Origin: JAHEJE01 sp965216335
Lineage (GTDB): Bacteria > Pseudomonadota > Alphaproteobacteria > Rhizobiales > Aestuariivirgaceae
DNA length: 64,000 nt
Assembly (NCBI GenBank): GCA_965216335.1
Contig: OZ244154.1
Location: 2,108,001-2,172,000 of the forward strand
Direction: 5' to 3'
The translations under genes and the position numbers were made by a program. Below are positions 52,218 to 62,114 of the stretch, piece after piece. Under the pieces are notes generated by a model that saw only the letters and a program-made list of their open reading frames with translations, was not told where the DNA came from and did not search any database. Positions within the stretch are counted from its first letter, which is position 1; each line of letters starts with the position of its first letter.

Positions 52218-53471
52218 TCAGGCGGCATCCATGTCATAGGCCGAATGCAGCACCCGCACCGCAAGTTCGGTGTAGGCGGCGTCGATCAGCACAGAGATCT
52301 TGATCTCCGAGGTGGTGATCAGCTGGATGTTGATGCCCTTGTCGGCCAGCGCCTTGAACATCGTCGAGGCGACACCGGCGTGCGAGCGCATGCCGATGCC
52401 AATCACCGACACCTTGGACACACCGGTGCCGTGGGTGATCTCGCCATAGCCGATCCGGTCGGCGGCCGCCTCCAGCACCTCAAGGGCGCGCGGCAGATCC
52501 TTTTCCGACACCGTGAAGGTCAGATTGGCGGTGTCGCCGTCGGCGGACACGTTCTGCACGATCATGTCGACGCTGATGTCGGCCTCGGCCAGCGGCCCGA
52601 AGATCGCCGCCGACACGCCGGGCTTGTCCTTGACCGCGCGCAGCGACACCTGCGCTTCGTCCTTTGAATAGGCAATGCCGCTTACAACCTGCTGTTCCAC
52701 GATATCTTCCTCATCGCATACGATAGTGCCGGGTCCGTCGCCGTTGTGCGAATTCTGATGCGGCGAATCGGGCGCCTCGAAGGTCGAACGCACCTGCAAC
52801 GGTACCTTATATACCATAGCCAGTTCCACCGAGCGGGTCTGCAGCACCTTGGCGCCGAGCGAAGCCAATTCGAGCATCTCTTCATAGGAGATCCGGTCGA
52901 GCTTGTGCGCCCCCGGCACGACGCGCGGGTCGGTGGTGTAGACGCCGTCGACATCGGTGTAGATATCGCACTGCGCCTCGAGCGCCGCCGCCAGCGCCAC
53001 CGCGCTGGTGTCCGAACCGCCACGCCCCAAGGTGGTGATCCGGTTGTCGGGACCGATGCCCTGAAAGCCGGTGACCACCGCCACCTGGCCCTGGTCCATG
53101 CGCTTGCGCAGTTCCTCGCCGTCGATTTCGGTGATGCGGGCCGCGCCATGCACGCCGTCGGTCCTGACCGGCACCTGCCAGCCGGCCCACGAGCGCGCCG
53201 GTATGCCCGCATCCTGCAGGACGATGGCCAAAAGCCCGGCCGACACCTGTTCGCCCGAGGCAACCACGGCATCGTACTCGCGGGCATCGTGCATCGATGC
53301 CGCCTCGCGGCACCAGCCGACCAGCCGGTCGGTCTGTCCGGCCATCGCCGAGACCACCACAGCCACCGAGTTGCCGGCCTTGACCTCGCGCTCGACATGG
53401 CGCGCCACGTTGCGGATGCGTTCGAGATCGCCGACCGACGTTCCGCCGAATTTCATGACCAAACGGCCCAT
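52218..53471 (-). CDS. lysC: Aspartate kinase
   Basis: 417 aa. The amino-acid kinase domain starts VMKFGGTSVGDLERI and contains GFQGIGPDNRITTLGRGGSDT; two ACT domains follow (SAAIFGPLAEADISVDMIVQ and VASTMFKALADKGINIQLI). It catalyses the first step to lysine, threonine and methionine, with feedback control through the ACT domains. AGGGCAGG precedes the ATG. Divergent from ubiG. Confidence 0.96.
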   Translation of the reverse strand: MGRLVMKFGGTSVGDLERIRNVARHVEREVKAGNSVAVVVSAMAGQTDRLVGWCREAASMHDAREYDAVVASGEQVSAGLLAIVLQDAGIPARSWAGWQVPVRTDGVHGAARITEIDGEELRKRMDQGQVAVVTGFQGIGPDNRITTLGRGGSDTSAVALAAALEAQCDIYTDVDGVYTTDPRVVPGAHKLDRISYEEMLELASLGAKVLQTRSVELAMVYKVPLQVRSTFEAPDSPHQNSHNGDGPGTIVCDEEDIVEQQVVSGIAYSKDEAQVSLRAVKDKPGVSAAIFGPLAEADISVDMIVQNVSADGDTANLTFTVSEKDLPRALEVLEAAADRIGYGEITHGTGVSKVSVIGIGMRSHAGVASTMFKALADKGINIQLITTSEIKISVLIDAAYTELAVRVLHSAYDMDAA

Positions 53472-53666
53472 AGCCTGCCCTTCTTTCAGGACCGGTTCAA
53501 AGCGTCACCGGGGAGCTTTGCCGTGAGGGATGTGTTAAAACTGCTGTGCGCCGCTTCGACGCGGGGCTAGTCATACGCGCCACATGCGATTTATGCAATA
53601 TTGCTCGGCGCGATCCTGCAAAATTGCACGCAAACGCCAACCGTACTGCACACTCAGGGGCCCGCC

Positions 53667-54404
53667 ATGCCGAACCCAGCCGCCGCCTCGCTCGATCCCG
53701 CCGAGGTCGAAAAGTTCTCCCGGATCGCCGCCGAGTGGTGGGACCCCACCGGCAAGTTCGGCGTGCTGCACAAGTTCAACCCGGTACGCCTGACCTACAT
53801 TCGCGAACAAGCCACGGCCCATTTCGCCCGTGACCCGCACCAGCGCCGGCCGCTTGAGGGCCTGAGCGTACTTGACATCGGCTGCGGCGGCGGCCTGCTG
53901 TGCGAACCCCTGACCCGCCTCGGCGCCACAGTTACCGGCATCGACCCGTCGGAGAAAAACATCAACACGGCAAGCGTCCACGCCGAAGAACAGAACCTCG
54001 CCATCACCTACCGCGCCATCACCGCCGAAGCGCTCGCCGAGGAAGGCGCGACGTTCGACATCGTCCTCAACATGGAGGTGATCGAACACGTCGCCGACCC
54101 GGCCCAGTTCATCGCCACCACCGCCCACCTGCTGAAACCCGGCGGCCGGCTCTTCATGGCCACCCTCAACCGGACCCTGAAGGCCTTCGGCCTCGCCATC
54201 ATCGGCGCCGAATACGTCCTGGGCTGGCTCCCCAAGGGCACCCACCAGTGGGAAAAGTTCATCACACCCGAGGAGCTGACGGGGTGGTTGAAGGAGGCCG
54301 GGTTGGCCGTGCAGGATCAGACAGGAGTTGCGTACAACCCGTTCAGCGGCGAGTGGAAACGGGTGCGGGATATGGATGTGAATTACATGCTCGTGGCGGG
54401 GTGA
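53667..54404 (+). CDS. ubiG: Ubiquinone biosynthesis O-methyltransferase
   Basis: 245 aa. N-terminal FSRIAAEWWDPTGKFGVLHKFNPVRL is the UbiG signature; SAM is bound at VLDIGCGGGLLCEPL, then VLNMEVIEHVADP and LFMATLNRTLKAF. It does both O-methylation steps of ubiquinone synthesis. The start at 53667 follows CAGGGGC. Divergent from lysC across 195 bp. Confidence 0.96.
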   Translation: MPNPAAASLDPAEVEKFSRIAAEWWDPTGKFGVLHKFNPVRLTYIREQATAHFARDPHQRRPLEGLSVLDIGCGGGLLCEPLTRLGATVTGIDPSEKNINTASVHAEEQNLAITYRAITAEALAEEGATFDIVLNMEVIEHVADPAQFIATTAHLLKPGGRLFMATLNRTLKAFGLAIIGAEYVLGWLPKGTHQWEKFITPEELTGWLKEAGLAVQDQTGVAYNPFSGEWKRVRDMDVNYMLVAG

Positions 54405-54594
54405 GGGGGGGGGCGCATTCGGAAAGGACGTCGCCCTAGCAGCCTTGTGGTTGATTTTGATTGCAAAGTTTGAATGATTTGCCGAAGCTCAAGCATGGCG
54501 TCATTTGTTGACGAGCGCGGTTGCAAGGCGTGCTCTGGCAACTTGTAATTTGTTATCAACAGCCGATGAAATTGACCTGAAGAAGGCGACATTG

Positions 54595-55047
54595 ATGATG
54601 AAGGTAATTCTGATTGCGGTTGACGGGTCCCCTCATTCCAGCAAGGCGGTGAGTTTTTGCGCACCGATTGCGGCGGCAGCTGGGGCCAGGGTGGTTTTGC
54701 TTTACGTTGCAAAGCGCGAGGAAATCCCCGAGGCTATGCACCAGTTCGCCAAGGCGGAACACTTCGCCGACCGCGACGCCGACATTGTCGAGTTCATGAA
54801 GGCCGGCGCCAGGAAAATGCTGGAGCCATATGCCGATGAATTGCGCGCCGCCGGGGTTGCAAGCGTTGGGATCGAAATCGATGATGGCCACATCGCCCGC
54901 ACCATCGCGGCTTGCGCCAAGCGCATCGCGGCAGACCTCATCGTGGTCGGATCGCGTGGTATGGGCGACCTGGAGGGTTACTTGCGCGGCGGCGTTTCGC
55001 ACCGCGTCGAGATCCTCGCCGAATGCCCGGTTCTGGTCGTCAAGTAG
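54595..55047 (+). CDS. Universal stress protein (UspA family, ATP-binding type)
   Basis: 150 aa, single Usp domain: KVILIAVDGSPHSSKAV at the start and VVGSRGMGDLEGYLRGGVSHRV at the end, the G-x2-G-x9-G-(S/T)-like ATP site with a small variation. AAGAAGG upstream; ATGs at 54595 and 54598 are both possible. Same strand as ubiG but 190 bp away, so probably its own promoter. Confidence 0.92.
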   Translation: MMKVILIAVDGSPHSSKAVSFCAPIAAAAGARVVLLYVAKREEIPEAMHQFAKAEHFADRDADIVEFMKAGARKMLEPYADELRAAGVASVGIEIDDGHIARTIAACAKRIAADLIVVGSRGMGDLEGYLRGGVSHRVEILAECPVLVVK

Positions 55048-55129
55048 CCGACTGCTGTTCGCCCGCCCGGCAGACCAGCCCAGGCAACGGCATGCGGGAG
55101 GGATGTGTCGCCGCGGCCACCGCGCCGCG

Positions 55130-55636
55130 TCACGCCAGAGCGTCGATTTCGCTCAAATCCAGCGAGCCGGGAATAATGACGATCGGGACCGGGAACGAGC
55201 CGGCCTGCTTGCCGGCGAGTTGGCTGACCAGGCGGCCAGGACCGGTGGTCGACGATGAGGCGCCAAGCACCAGGAAGGCGATGTCCTCGTCGTCATGGAT
55301 CAGTTCGACGATCTGCTCCGGCTTGTCGCCATGGCGGACAACTTCGTGCACCGGCACGCTCTCCAGCCCCCAGTTGTGCAGTTTGCGCTGATAAAGCCGG
55401 AAGATCACCGCCGCCTTCTGTTCACCCTCCTGGCGATGCAGCTCACCGACCTGCAACCAGTGTTCGAAACCTTCCGGCTCGACGATGTACAACATCGTCA
55501 GGTCGCTGTCGGTATTGCGCGCCCGGCAGGCAGAGAAATACACCGCTGCCTCGCATTCGGGGGTTTCGTCGACGACCACCAGGAATTTGCGGCGGTGGCC
55601 GGCTTCCTTGATCTTGCGCGGTTTGCGTTCTGCCAT
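55130..55636 (-). CDS. Universal stress protein, alphaproteobacterial variant
   Basis: 168 aa. Usp fold with a basic N-terminal extension (MAERKPRKIKEAGHRR) before KFLVVVDETPECEAAV. The usual ATP motif is replaced by VLGASSSTTGPGRLVSQLAG, so nucleotide binding may differ. It is convergent with the preceding Usp gene and 39 bp downstream of the TIGR02186 gene, so it may belong to the TauE-TIGR02186 transcript. Confidence 0.85.
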   Translation of the reverse strand: MAERKPRKIKEAGHRRKFLVVVDETPECEAAVYFSACRARNTDSDLTMLYIVEPEGFEHWLQVGELHRQEGEQKAAVIFRLYQRKLHNWGLESVPVHEVVRHGDKPEQIVELIHDDEDIAFLVLGASSSTTGPGRLVSQLAGKQAGSFPVPIVIIPGSLDLSEIDALA

Positions 55637-55675
55637 GGGTCCGTTCCCCGATTGGCCAGCCCTATGGCCGGCGGA

Positions 55676-56467
55676 TCACACCTTGCGGAACACCGCCGCC
55701 GCCGCCAAGCCGGCCAGGCCGGCGGCAAGCACAGCCAGGACACCGTACAGGAACGGCTGCTGGTGGGCCATATTGTAGATCAGCTTTTCCAGTCCGCTTT
55801 TCTCGATCACCAGACTGGTCGAGGACTTGGTGACGACCTTGCCGGCCCGGAAGATGAACACATCGGCGGAGTACTCGCCCAGCGGCACGTTCGCCGGCAG
55901 CTCGAATTCGGCCCGGAACAGGTGCCGGCGGGAAAAGCTGACCCCGCCGACCAGACGCTGATAGAGCTGGTCGCGCGTGCGCACCCGGACGATGGCGTCG
56001 GCATAGGCCTTGGCGTTCTCGGTACTGAACCCGCCGGCTGACAGGATGACATCCGCCTTGAGCGCATTGAGGCCGATGCCGTTGTCATGCAGCACATAGG
56101 ACGACGCGATGTCTTCTGCCGGGCGGTTGGACACGATGGCGTAATAGCCTGGAACGTTTTCGAACGCGACCGGGTCGCTGTTGATCCAGATGCCGGCAAC
56201 CTTCTTCTTGCGGCGCACCAGTGTGCGTGTCCTAGGGCCGCGGATGACGATGATTATGTCACGCGGACCGGCGAGCTGAACAATCTCGTCGTCGAGAACG
56301 GCGCCGAACAGCAGAACCTTCACCCCGGCAAAGTCAGTCTTGACGGCGACGTGGTGGGTTGCGAGATCGGCTTCGAGCGTTTCCGCGCCGGCCCGTGGAG
56401 CGGTTTGTGCTGTCGCGAGCAGGGCGGTCACAGCGAGCAGCAGCGCAATACGCAACAACGCCTTCAT
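55676..56467 (-). CDS. TIGR02186 family membrane protein
   Basis: 263 aa. Signal peptide MKALLRIALLLAVTALLATAQ, a periplasmic beta-rich body and a single C-terminal helix (FLYGVLAVLAAGLAGLAAAAVF). These proteins are alphaproteobacterial and are coded next to TauE/SafE permeases, as here (2-bp gap). Function is unknown; a periplasmic partner of the permease is the usual inference. Confidence 0.85.
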   Translation of the reverse strand: MKALLRIALLLAVTALLATAQTAPRAGAETLEADLATHHVAVKTDFAGVKVLLFGAVLDDEIVQLAGPRDIIIVIRGPRTRTLVRRKKKVAGIWINSDPVAFENVPGYYAIVSNRPAEDIASSYVLHDNGIGLNALKADVILSAGGFSTENAKAYADAIVRVRTRDQLYQRLVGGVSFSRRHLFRAEFELPANVPLGEYSADVFIFRAGKVVTKSSTSLVIEKSGLEKLIYNMAHQQPFLYGVLAVLAAGLAGLAAAAVFRKV

Positions 56468-56469
56468 TC

Positions 56470-57393
56470 CTAGTGCCCTCCCGCCAGCGTCAGCACGGTG
56501 AACAGTTCATTCGGCCGGAGGATCAGGTCGAGGCCGATCTTCACGCACATTGCCAGCACCATCAGGGCCAGCAGTCCGCGCAGCTGTTCGCCCTTCAGCT
56601 TCTGGCCGGCGACCGCGCCGAGCTGGGCGCCGATGACGCCGCCGGCCATGAGCAGGAGCGCAAGCACCGCATCCACCGTCTGGTTCTGCGTGGAATGCAG
56701 AACAGTTACTAACGCGGTAACGAACACGATCTGGAACAGTGATGTGCCAACCACAACGTTGGTCGGCATGCGCAGCAGGTAGATCATCGCCGGCACCATG
56801 ATGAAGCCGCCACCCACGCCCATCACTGCGGCGAGTACACCAACCAGGAACCCGACCGCCACTGGGGGAATGATGCTGATGTAGAGCTTGGACCGGTGAA
56901 AACGCATCTTCAGCGGCAGATGGCGAATCCAGCCGCGCTGGCCTGTGCGGCGCGGCGGCAGCTGGCCGGACCGGCTCTTGTAGAGCGTGCGCATGCTCTC
57001 CAGCAGCATCAGCACGCCGACTATGCCGAGGAAGAACACGTAACTCAGAGAAATCACCAGGTCAACTTGGCCGAGTTCGCGCAGCACCTTGACCAGTTGC
57101 ACACCGGCCACCGAGCCTGCCACGCCGCCAACCAGCAGCACCAACCCCATCCGGACATCGACATTGCGCCGGCGCCATTGTGCAATCGATCCGGAAACAG
57201 ACGAGGCGACGATCTGATTGGCCTCGGTGGCCACGGCAACAGCCGGCGGAATGCCGGAGAAAATCAGTAGCGGTGTCATCAGGAACCCGCCGCCGACACC
57301 GAACATGCCGGACAGAAAGCCGACGACACCACCCATCCCCAGGACGAGGAAAACATTGAGCGACTGCTCGGCAATCGGCAGATAGATTTGCAT
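56470..57393 (-). CDS. TauE/SafE family permease (sulfite exporter-like)
   Basis: 307 aa with about eight membrane helices. Two related halves each carry the family glycine pattern: GFLSGMFGVGGGFLMTPLL near the start and GVLAAVMGVGGGFIMVPAM in the middle. Members export sulfite or related anions produced in sulfonate breakdown. xsc at 35 kb would release sulfite, so the pair is suggestive, but they are 20 kb apart. Coupled to the TIGR02186 gene. Confidence 0.9.
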   Translation of the reverse strand: MQIYLPIAEQSLNVFLVLGMGGVVGFLSGMFGVGGGFLMTPLLIFSGIPPAVAVATEANQIVASSVSGSIAQWRRRNVDVRMGLVLLVGGVAGSVAGVQLVKVLRELGQVDLVISLSYVFFLGIVGVLMLLESMRTLYKSRSGQLPPRRTGQRGWIRHLPLKMRFHRSKLYISIIPPVAVGFLVGVLAAVMGVGGGFIMVPAMIYLLRMPTNVVVGTSLFQIVFVTALVTVLHSTQNQTVDAVLALLLMAGGVIGAQLGAVAGQKLKGEQLRGLLALMVLAMCVKIGLDLILRPNELFTVLTLAGGH

Positions 57394-57764
57394 GGCGGAA
57401 GAGGCCGAAAAATTTGCCAGAGTGTTAAAGTCCAGGCTGTGCCGTATGCAGAGAGCCGGTACTGCCGCGTGTGTCGAATCTCAAAACGCGTGCGCGCGAC
57501 AGTGCGGAAAGCGCTTGCTTGAGGTCAATGCGACAATTGCGCCGGAAATGAGTCCAAACCCCGATGGTATGACGGGCCAGACGCGGTAAAGGGTGGTCGC
57601 CGCGGAAAGATCCTTATCCATGCGGTTTGGCAGGGCCAGGCCGGATCATCCGGGGATTTTTCGTCAGTCTCCCGCGCGCTGGAGCACGTTTCTTCTTGAT
57701 CCCTGCCCGGCTGCGTGCTGTCATTCGACTTGCCGGATAACTTCAATCAACAGGGCTCAAGTCC
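57394..57764. other. Divergent intergenic region
   Basis: 371 bp between the TauE start and the DUF3775 start. Short open frames here show no family likeness, and I see no clear operator or repeat. It presumably holds promoters for both directions. Confidence 0.5.
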
Positions 57765-58157
57765 ATGCTCGACATTGCACCGGAGAAAGTTGCTCATGTG
57801 ATCGTCCGCGCCCGCGAGATCGATGCCAAGGTGTCGCCGTGGGATGAGGAGAGCGACGTGCACGAGGCGGAATCGATCCTGGAGGATTTCGGCCAGGACG
57901 CGACGCGGCGCGAGCTGCGGGCCTTCATCCGCCGGCTCAATGTCGACGAACAGGTGAGCCTGGTGGCGTTGATGTGGATCGGGCGCGGCAGCTACGAACC
58001 CGAGGAGCTGGAAGAGGTCAAGGACATCGCCCGCTCCGAACGCGTTAACCCGACGGCCAAGTACCTGCTGCAAGTGCCGCTGCTCGCCGACTACCTGGAA
58101 GAAGGACTGGACCGCCTCGGCATTTCGGTCGAGGACGCCGAGGCCGGTATTCTTTAG
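57765..58157 (+). CDS. DUF3775 domain-containing protein
   Basis: 130 aa. Conserved acidic alphaproteobacterial protein: LDIAPEKVAHVIVRAREID at the N-terminus, VSLVALMWIGRGSYEPEELEE in the middle, and YLLQVPLLADYLEEGL near the end. Helical, no membrane segment, function unknown. It is followed by marC-like after 46 bp. Confidence 0.88.
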   Translation: MLDIAPEKVAHVIVRAREIDAKVSPWDEESDVHEAESILEDFGQDATRRELRAFIRRLNVDEQVSLVALMWIGRGSYEPEELEEVKDIARSERVNPTAKYLLQVPLLADYLEEGLDRLGISVEDAEAGIL

Positions 58158-58203
58158 AGCCTGACCGGACAATCCTACACCCCTGCCGCTGGATGAATAC
58201 CCG

Positions 58204-58854
58204 ATGGATGCAATCTGGACACAGGTCGCCGTTCCGGCTTTTGCGACGTTTTTCGTGATCATCGATCCGATCGGCCTGATGCCGATGTTTCTTGCCCTGA
58301 CACAAGGCTTCGATGGCCGTGCCCGGCGCCGCAATGCGCTTTATGCGGTCGGCTTCGGAGCCACGATCCTGGTCGTGTTTGCCCTTGCCGGCAGCGCGGT
58401 TCTGGACTTTCTCGGCATTTCGCTGCCGGCCTTTCGCATTGCCGGCGGGCTGCTGCTATTCCTGACGGCACTGGAAATGCTGTTCGAGAAGCGCTCCGAA
58501 CGGCGCGAGAAGAACGTCCGCGAGGCCAGCGCCGATCAGACACACTCGCCGCACGATGATATCTGGGTGTTCCCGCTCGGCCTGCCGCTGATTGCCGGCC
58601 CCGGCGCCATAGCTTCGGTCATCCTGCTGATGGGCGCACAGCAGGGCAATCCCGCCGGCCAGGCGGCAGTGGTCGGCGTCATGCTCGGCGTACTGCTGAT
58701 TACTCTGGCCATGTTCCTGCTGGCCGACCGTGTGAAACGCTTCATCGGCCCGACCGCGATCCGGGCCATGACCCGACTGCTGGGTATGATCCTGGCCGCA
58801 CTCGCGGTACAGTTCGTCATCACCGGCATCAAGGGAGCAGGCTTCGGCCTTTGA
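58204..58854 (+). CDS. MarC family integral membrane protein
   Basis: 216 aa with six predicted helices. Signature FATFFVIIDPIGLMPMFLAL at the start, GGLLLFLTALEMLF, and PLGLPLIAGPGAIASVILLM after the charged cytosolic loop. MarC/YhgN proteins are called NAAT transporters, but their substrate is mostly unproven. Followed by DUF924 after 9 bp, so co-transcribed. Confidence 0.9.
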   Translation: MDAIWTQVAVPAFATFFVIIDPIGLMPMFLALTQGFDGRARRRNALYAVGFGATILVVFALAGSAVLDFLGISLPAFRIAGGLLLFLTALEMLFEKRSERREKNVREASADQTHSPHDDIWVFPLGLPLIAGPGAIASVILLMGAQQGNPAGQAAVVGVMLGVLLITLAMFLLADRVKRFIGPTAIRAMTRLLGMILAALAVQFVITGIKGAGFGL

Positions 58855-58863
58855 AGAACAGCC

Positions 58864-59403
58864 ATGACAACCCCTGACACCATCACCGGCTTCTGGTTCG
58901 GTCTCGATCCCAAGGCCTACTTCACCAAGGACCCGGCATTCGATGCCGAGCTTGAGACGCGCTTCGGGGATGATGTCGGGCACGCACTTGACGGCGGCTA
59001 TGGCGACTGGGCAGAGACGCCCGACGGTTGCATGGCGCTGGTGCTGCTGCTCGATCAGTTCACCCGCAACATCTATCGCGGCACCGCGAAAATGTTTGCC
59101 GGCGATGCCCGGGCGCTCGGTGTTGCCAGACATGCGCTCGATCACGGTCACGACAAGGCCTTCGCCGATGGCCGGCAGCTATGGTTCTACATGCCGTTCA
59201 TGCATTCCGAAGACCTTGCCGACCAGGAGCGGTGCATCGAGCTATGCACAAAGGCCGGACTGGACGACAACATTTCCTATGCCGTCGAGCATGCCGATAT
59301 CATCCGCCGCTTCGGACGCTTTCCGCACCGCAATGAATTACTGGGGCGAACCTCGACGCCGGAGGAAATCGCCTTCCTGGAGGCCGGCGGTTTTGCCGGC
59401 TGA
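58864..59403 (+). CDS. DUF924 family protein
   Basis: 179 aa. Typical pattern ITGFWFGLDPKAYFTKDPAF, then LVLLLDQFTRNIYRGTAKMF, FYMPFMHSEDLADQERCI and RRFGRFPHRNELLGR. This is a TPR-like helical fold of unknown function, widespread in proteobacteria. Same operon as the marC-like gene. Confidence 0.9.
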   Translation: MTTPDTITGFWFGLDPKAYFTKDPAFDAELETRFGDDVGHALDGGYGDWAETPDGCMALVLLLDQFTRNIYRGTAKMFAGDARALGVARHALDHGHDKAFADGRQLWFYMPFMHSEDLADQERCIELCTKAGLDDNISYAVEHADIIRRFGRFPHRNELLGRTSTPEEIAFLEAGGFAG

Positions 59404-59538
59404 AACCATCCGTTAACCGAACGGCAAAACGCCGGCGATCCCAGCGGAATATTAAGGCCTGTCGGTTACCCTGCCCGCCAGTGAATGCGTAAACGGCGCC
59501 CGCCCCACGAGGCGCCGGACAGGCAGGCGGATCAGATA

Positions 59539-60897
59539 ATGGACAAGGTGCTTGGCGCGCTGCCGACTTCGATTGGCAGCCTTCTCACCCGGCTCCTGGC
59601 GGGGAGTGACGATGCGGCCCGTTCCGGGCGCGGCGCGCTGCTGGCCTTTTCCATACGCATCGCCGCTGCGGCATTTGCCTTTATCTCACAGATTCTGCTG
59701 GCGCGCTGGATGGGCGCACATGAGTTCGGCATCTACACCTACATGTGGGTCTGGCTCTGCGTTGTCGCCGTTCTCGCGCCGCTGGGAACGTCATCCACGG
59801 TTATCCGCTTCCTGCCGCAGTACCTCGAACAAGGCCGCCACGCGCTGGCCCGCGGCTTCTTGCGTTTCGGGCGCTATGTTTCCGGCGGGGCCGGCCTGAT
59901 CTGTGCGGTCATTGGCACCGTGATCCTGCTGGCCGCACCCGACCTGGTGCCGGAGCACTACCGCACACCGCTGATCTTCGCGATCATCTGCCTGCCCGGT
60001 TTTGCGATGATCGAATTCATGGACGGTTTCGGACGGGCCCAGAACCGGCTCGATCTGGCGCTCGTACCCGGCTACATGCTGCGCCCGCTGCTGGTGCTGA
60101 TGCTGGTCGGCCTGGCCGCCGCCGCCGGCACCCAGCCGAGCGCACAGGTCGGCGTGGCCGCACTCGCGGCTGCAACCTGGGCAGCCGCCGGCTTGCAGTA
60201 CGTCCTGCAGCACAAACAGATCAGCGACGGCCTGACCGCCGGACCGCGCGATTATGACTTGCGATTGTGGACCACAGTCTCGCTGCCGGTTCTGGCCATG
60301 GAAAGTTTCAGCCTGTTCATGATGAACTTCGACATTCTGGTGCTCGAGGTCTTCGTCGAACCGGAGCAGATCGGTATCTATTTCGCCGCCGTGCGCACCA
60401 TCTCGCTCGTCGCATTCATTCACTTCGCGGTTTCCGCCGCGGTGATGTCGCGCTTTTCCGCCGCCCATGCCCGCGGCGACGGCGAGGCCATTCGCAGCCT
60501 GCTGCGCCAGGCCCGCAAATGGACCCTGTGGCCGTCCGCTCTGGGAATTCTGGGCCTTCTGGTGCTCGGCAAGCCGCTGTTGTGGCTGTTCGGACCCGAA
60601 TTCACCGCCGGATACCCGGTGATGTTCATCCTCGCCATCGGCATTCTGGCCCGCGCCGCCGCCGGGCCATCGCAGGGCCTGCTTGTGGTCACCGGACACC
60701 AGAACATCACTGCCGTGGTGATGTTCGCCGCGGTCGTCCTCAATGGCGGCCTCAATCTCCTGCTGATTCCCCAGTACGGGCTGACCGGCGCCGCCAGCGC
60801 CACCGCCGCCGCATTCGCACTGGAGGCCCTCACCCTGTTCATCGTCGCCAACCGGGTTTCACGCCCGCCGGCATCATCCGAAACGGCACAGCCATGA
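59539..60897 (+). CDS. Polysaccharide flippase (Wzx/MATE-like, oligosaccharide exporter family)
   Basis: 452 aa with about 12-14 membrane helices. The N-terminal repeat FAFISQILLARWMGAHEFGIY is the standard signature of polysaccharide-biosynthesis flippases. It likely moves an undecaprenyl-linked glycan across the inner membrane. First gene of a coupled trio; the stop overlaps the next start (ATGA). No glycosyltransferase lies in the trio, so the glycan would be made elsewhere. Confidence 0.88.
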   Translation: MDKVLGALPTSIGSLLTRLLAGSDDAARSGRGALLAFSIRIAAAAFAFISQILLARWMGAHEFGIYTYMWVWLCVVAVLAPLGTSSTVIRFLPQYLEQGRHALARGFLRFGRYVSGGAGLICAVIGTVILLAAPDLVPEHYRTPLIFAIICLPGFAMIEFMDGFGRAQNRLDLALVPGYMLRPLLVLMLVGLAAAAGTQPSAQVGVAALAAATWAAAGLQYVLQHKQISDGLTAGPRDYDLRLWTTVSLPVLAMESFSLFMMNFDILVLEVFVEPEQIGIYFAAVRTISLVAFIHFAVSAAVMSRFSAAHARGDGEAIRSLLRQARKWTLWPSALGILGLLVLGKPLLWLFGPEFTAGYPVMFILAIGILARAAAGPSQGLLVVTGHQNITAVVMFAAVVLNGGLNLLLIPQYGLTGAASATAAAFALEALTLFIVANRVSRPPASSETAQP

Positions 60898-62114
60898 CCG
60901 TCCAATCCAGCAATGCTCCGCTTGGTGCTGCCGCACGCGGCGCGAGAATGAAGGCATCCCGCATTGCAGGGGATGTGGAAATCCTGTCATCGGGCGATCA
61001 GCTCGCTATCTGGAGCGAAGAATGGCGCCGGCTTGCCGCCGACCCGCTCGAACCCTCGATCTGCGCCGCACCGGACTGGCTGGCGCCGATGTTCGAGAAC
61101 CCCGGCCCGGACACCGGCAAGGCCTGCATCATCTGTGTGCCCACTGTTCCGAAAGGCCCGCTTGCCGCGTTCATGCCGCTGAAGCTGCAGGCCAACCGCT
61201 GGCTGGCGCCGCTCACCTGCCTGAGTTCATGGAACAACGATTTCTTCTTTGCCGGTACGCCGCTGGTTTCCAGGGCCAATCCGCAACAGGCCATCGCCAG
61301 CGTACTTGTCGCTGCGCGTGAGCATCTTGCTGCCCGCGCCATACTGTTTCGCATGGTAACGGGTGACGGTGCATTTGCCTGCCACCTGGAGACCGCCGCG
61401 GCTTCGATCGATTGCCCCAGTATGCGCCTGGAGCCGTTCGAGCGCGCCTGTCTTGTCACCGGCCGAGACTGGGACAGCTGGTATGCGGAAAACTTCAAGA
61501 CCAAGAAACGCAAGGAGTTCCGCCGGCTGCACAACCGCCTCGGCGAGCAGGGTGAACTGCGGACCCTGTCGCTGCAGCAGGAGGGCGACCCCACGGCCTG
61601 GGTCGGTGAATTCCTGGCGCTCGAGCAGGCCGGCTGGAAAGGCCGGCGTGGTACGGCACTTGCATGTGCCAATCACATGACGGCGTTCTTCAATTCTGCC
61701 CTGCCCCGCCTGCATCGGTCCGGCGACCTGATGTTCTGGAAGCTGGCGCTCGACGACAGGCCGCTGGCGATGCTGTTCGCCATGGTGTCCGGCCCACGGG
61801 CCTGGCTCGGCAAGATCGCCTTCGATGAAGAGTTTGCCCGCTACTCGCCAGGGGTGCTGCTGGTGCTGGAAGCAACCAAGGACCTGCTCACCAGGCCCGG
61901 CATCACATGTGTCGATTCCTCTGCCATACCGGATCATCCGATGATCAACCGCATCTGGCGCGACCGCCTGGCCATGTGCGACCTGCTGGTTGCCACGCCG
62001 GGAACATCCAGAACCGCCTTTAGGCTGATCGCTGCAGCCGAAAAGACAAAACGAGCGGCACGGCATCGGGCCAAGGCCGCCTACCACCGCTTTCTGAAAG
62101 GACCGATGAAATGA
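60894..62114 (+). CDS. GNAT/FemAB-like acyltransferase (BioF2-type domain)
   Basis: 406 aa. The central part (residues ~190-350) fits the BioF2-like/FemAB acetyltransferase fold: FKTKKRKEFRRLHNRLGE, ALEQAGWKGRRGTAL and AFDEEFARYSPGVLLVLEATK. Proteins of this type are frequent in exopolysaccharide loci and are assumed to acylate sugars or peptides. It overlaps both neighbours by ATGA, in frame with the operon. Substrate unknown. Confidence 0.85.
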   Translation: MTVQSSNAPLGAAARGARMKASRIAGDVEILSSGDQLAIWSEEWRRLAADPLEPSICAAPDWLAPMFENPGPDTGKACIICVPTVPKGPLAAFMPLKLQANRWLAPLTCLSSWNNDFFFAGTPLVSRANPQQAIASVLVAAREHLAARAILFRMVTGDGAFACHLETAAASIDCPSMRLEPFERACLVTGRDWDSWYAENFKTKKRKEFRRLHNRLGEQGELRTLSLQQEGDPTAWVGEFLALEQAGWKGRRGTALACANHMTAFFNSALPRLHRSGDLMFWKLALDDRPLAMLFAMVSGPRAWLGKIAFDEEFARYSPGVLLVLEATKDLLTRPGITCVDSSAIPDHPMINRIWRDRLAMCDLLVATPGTSRTAFRLIAAAEKTKRAARHRAKAAYHRFLKGPMK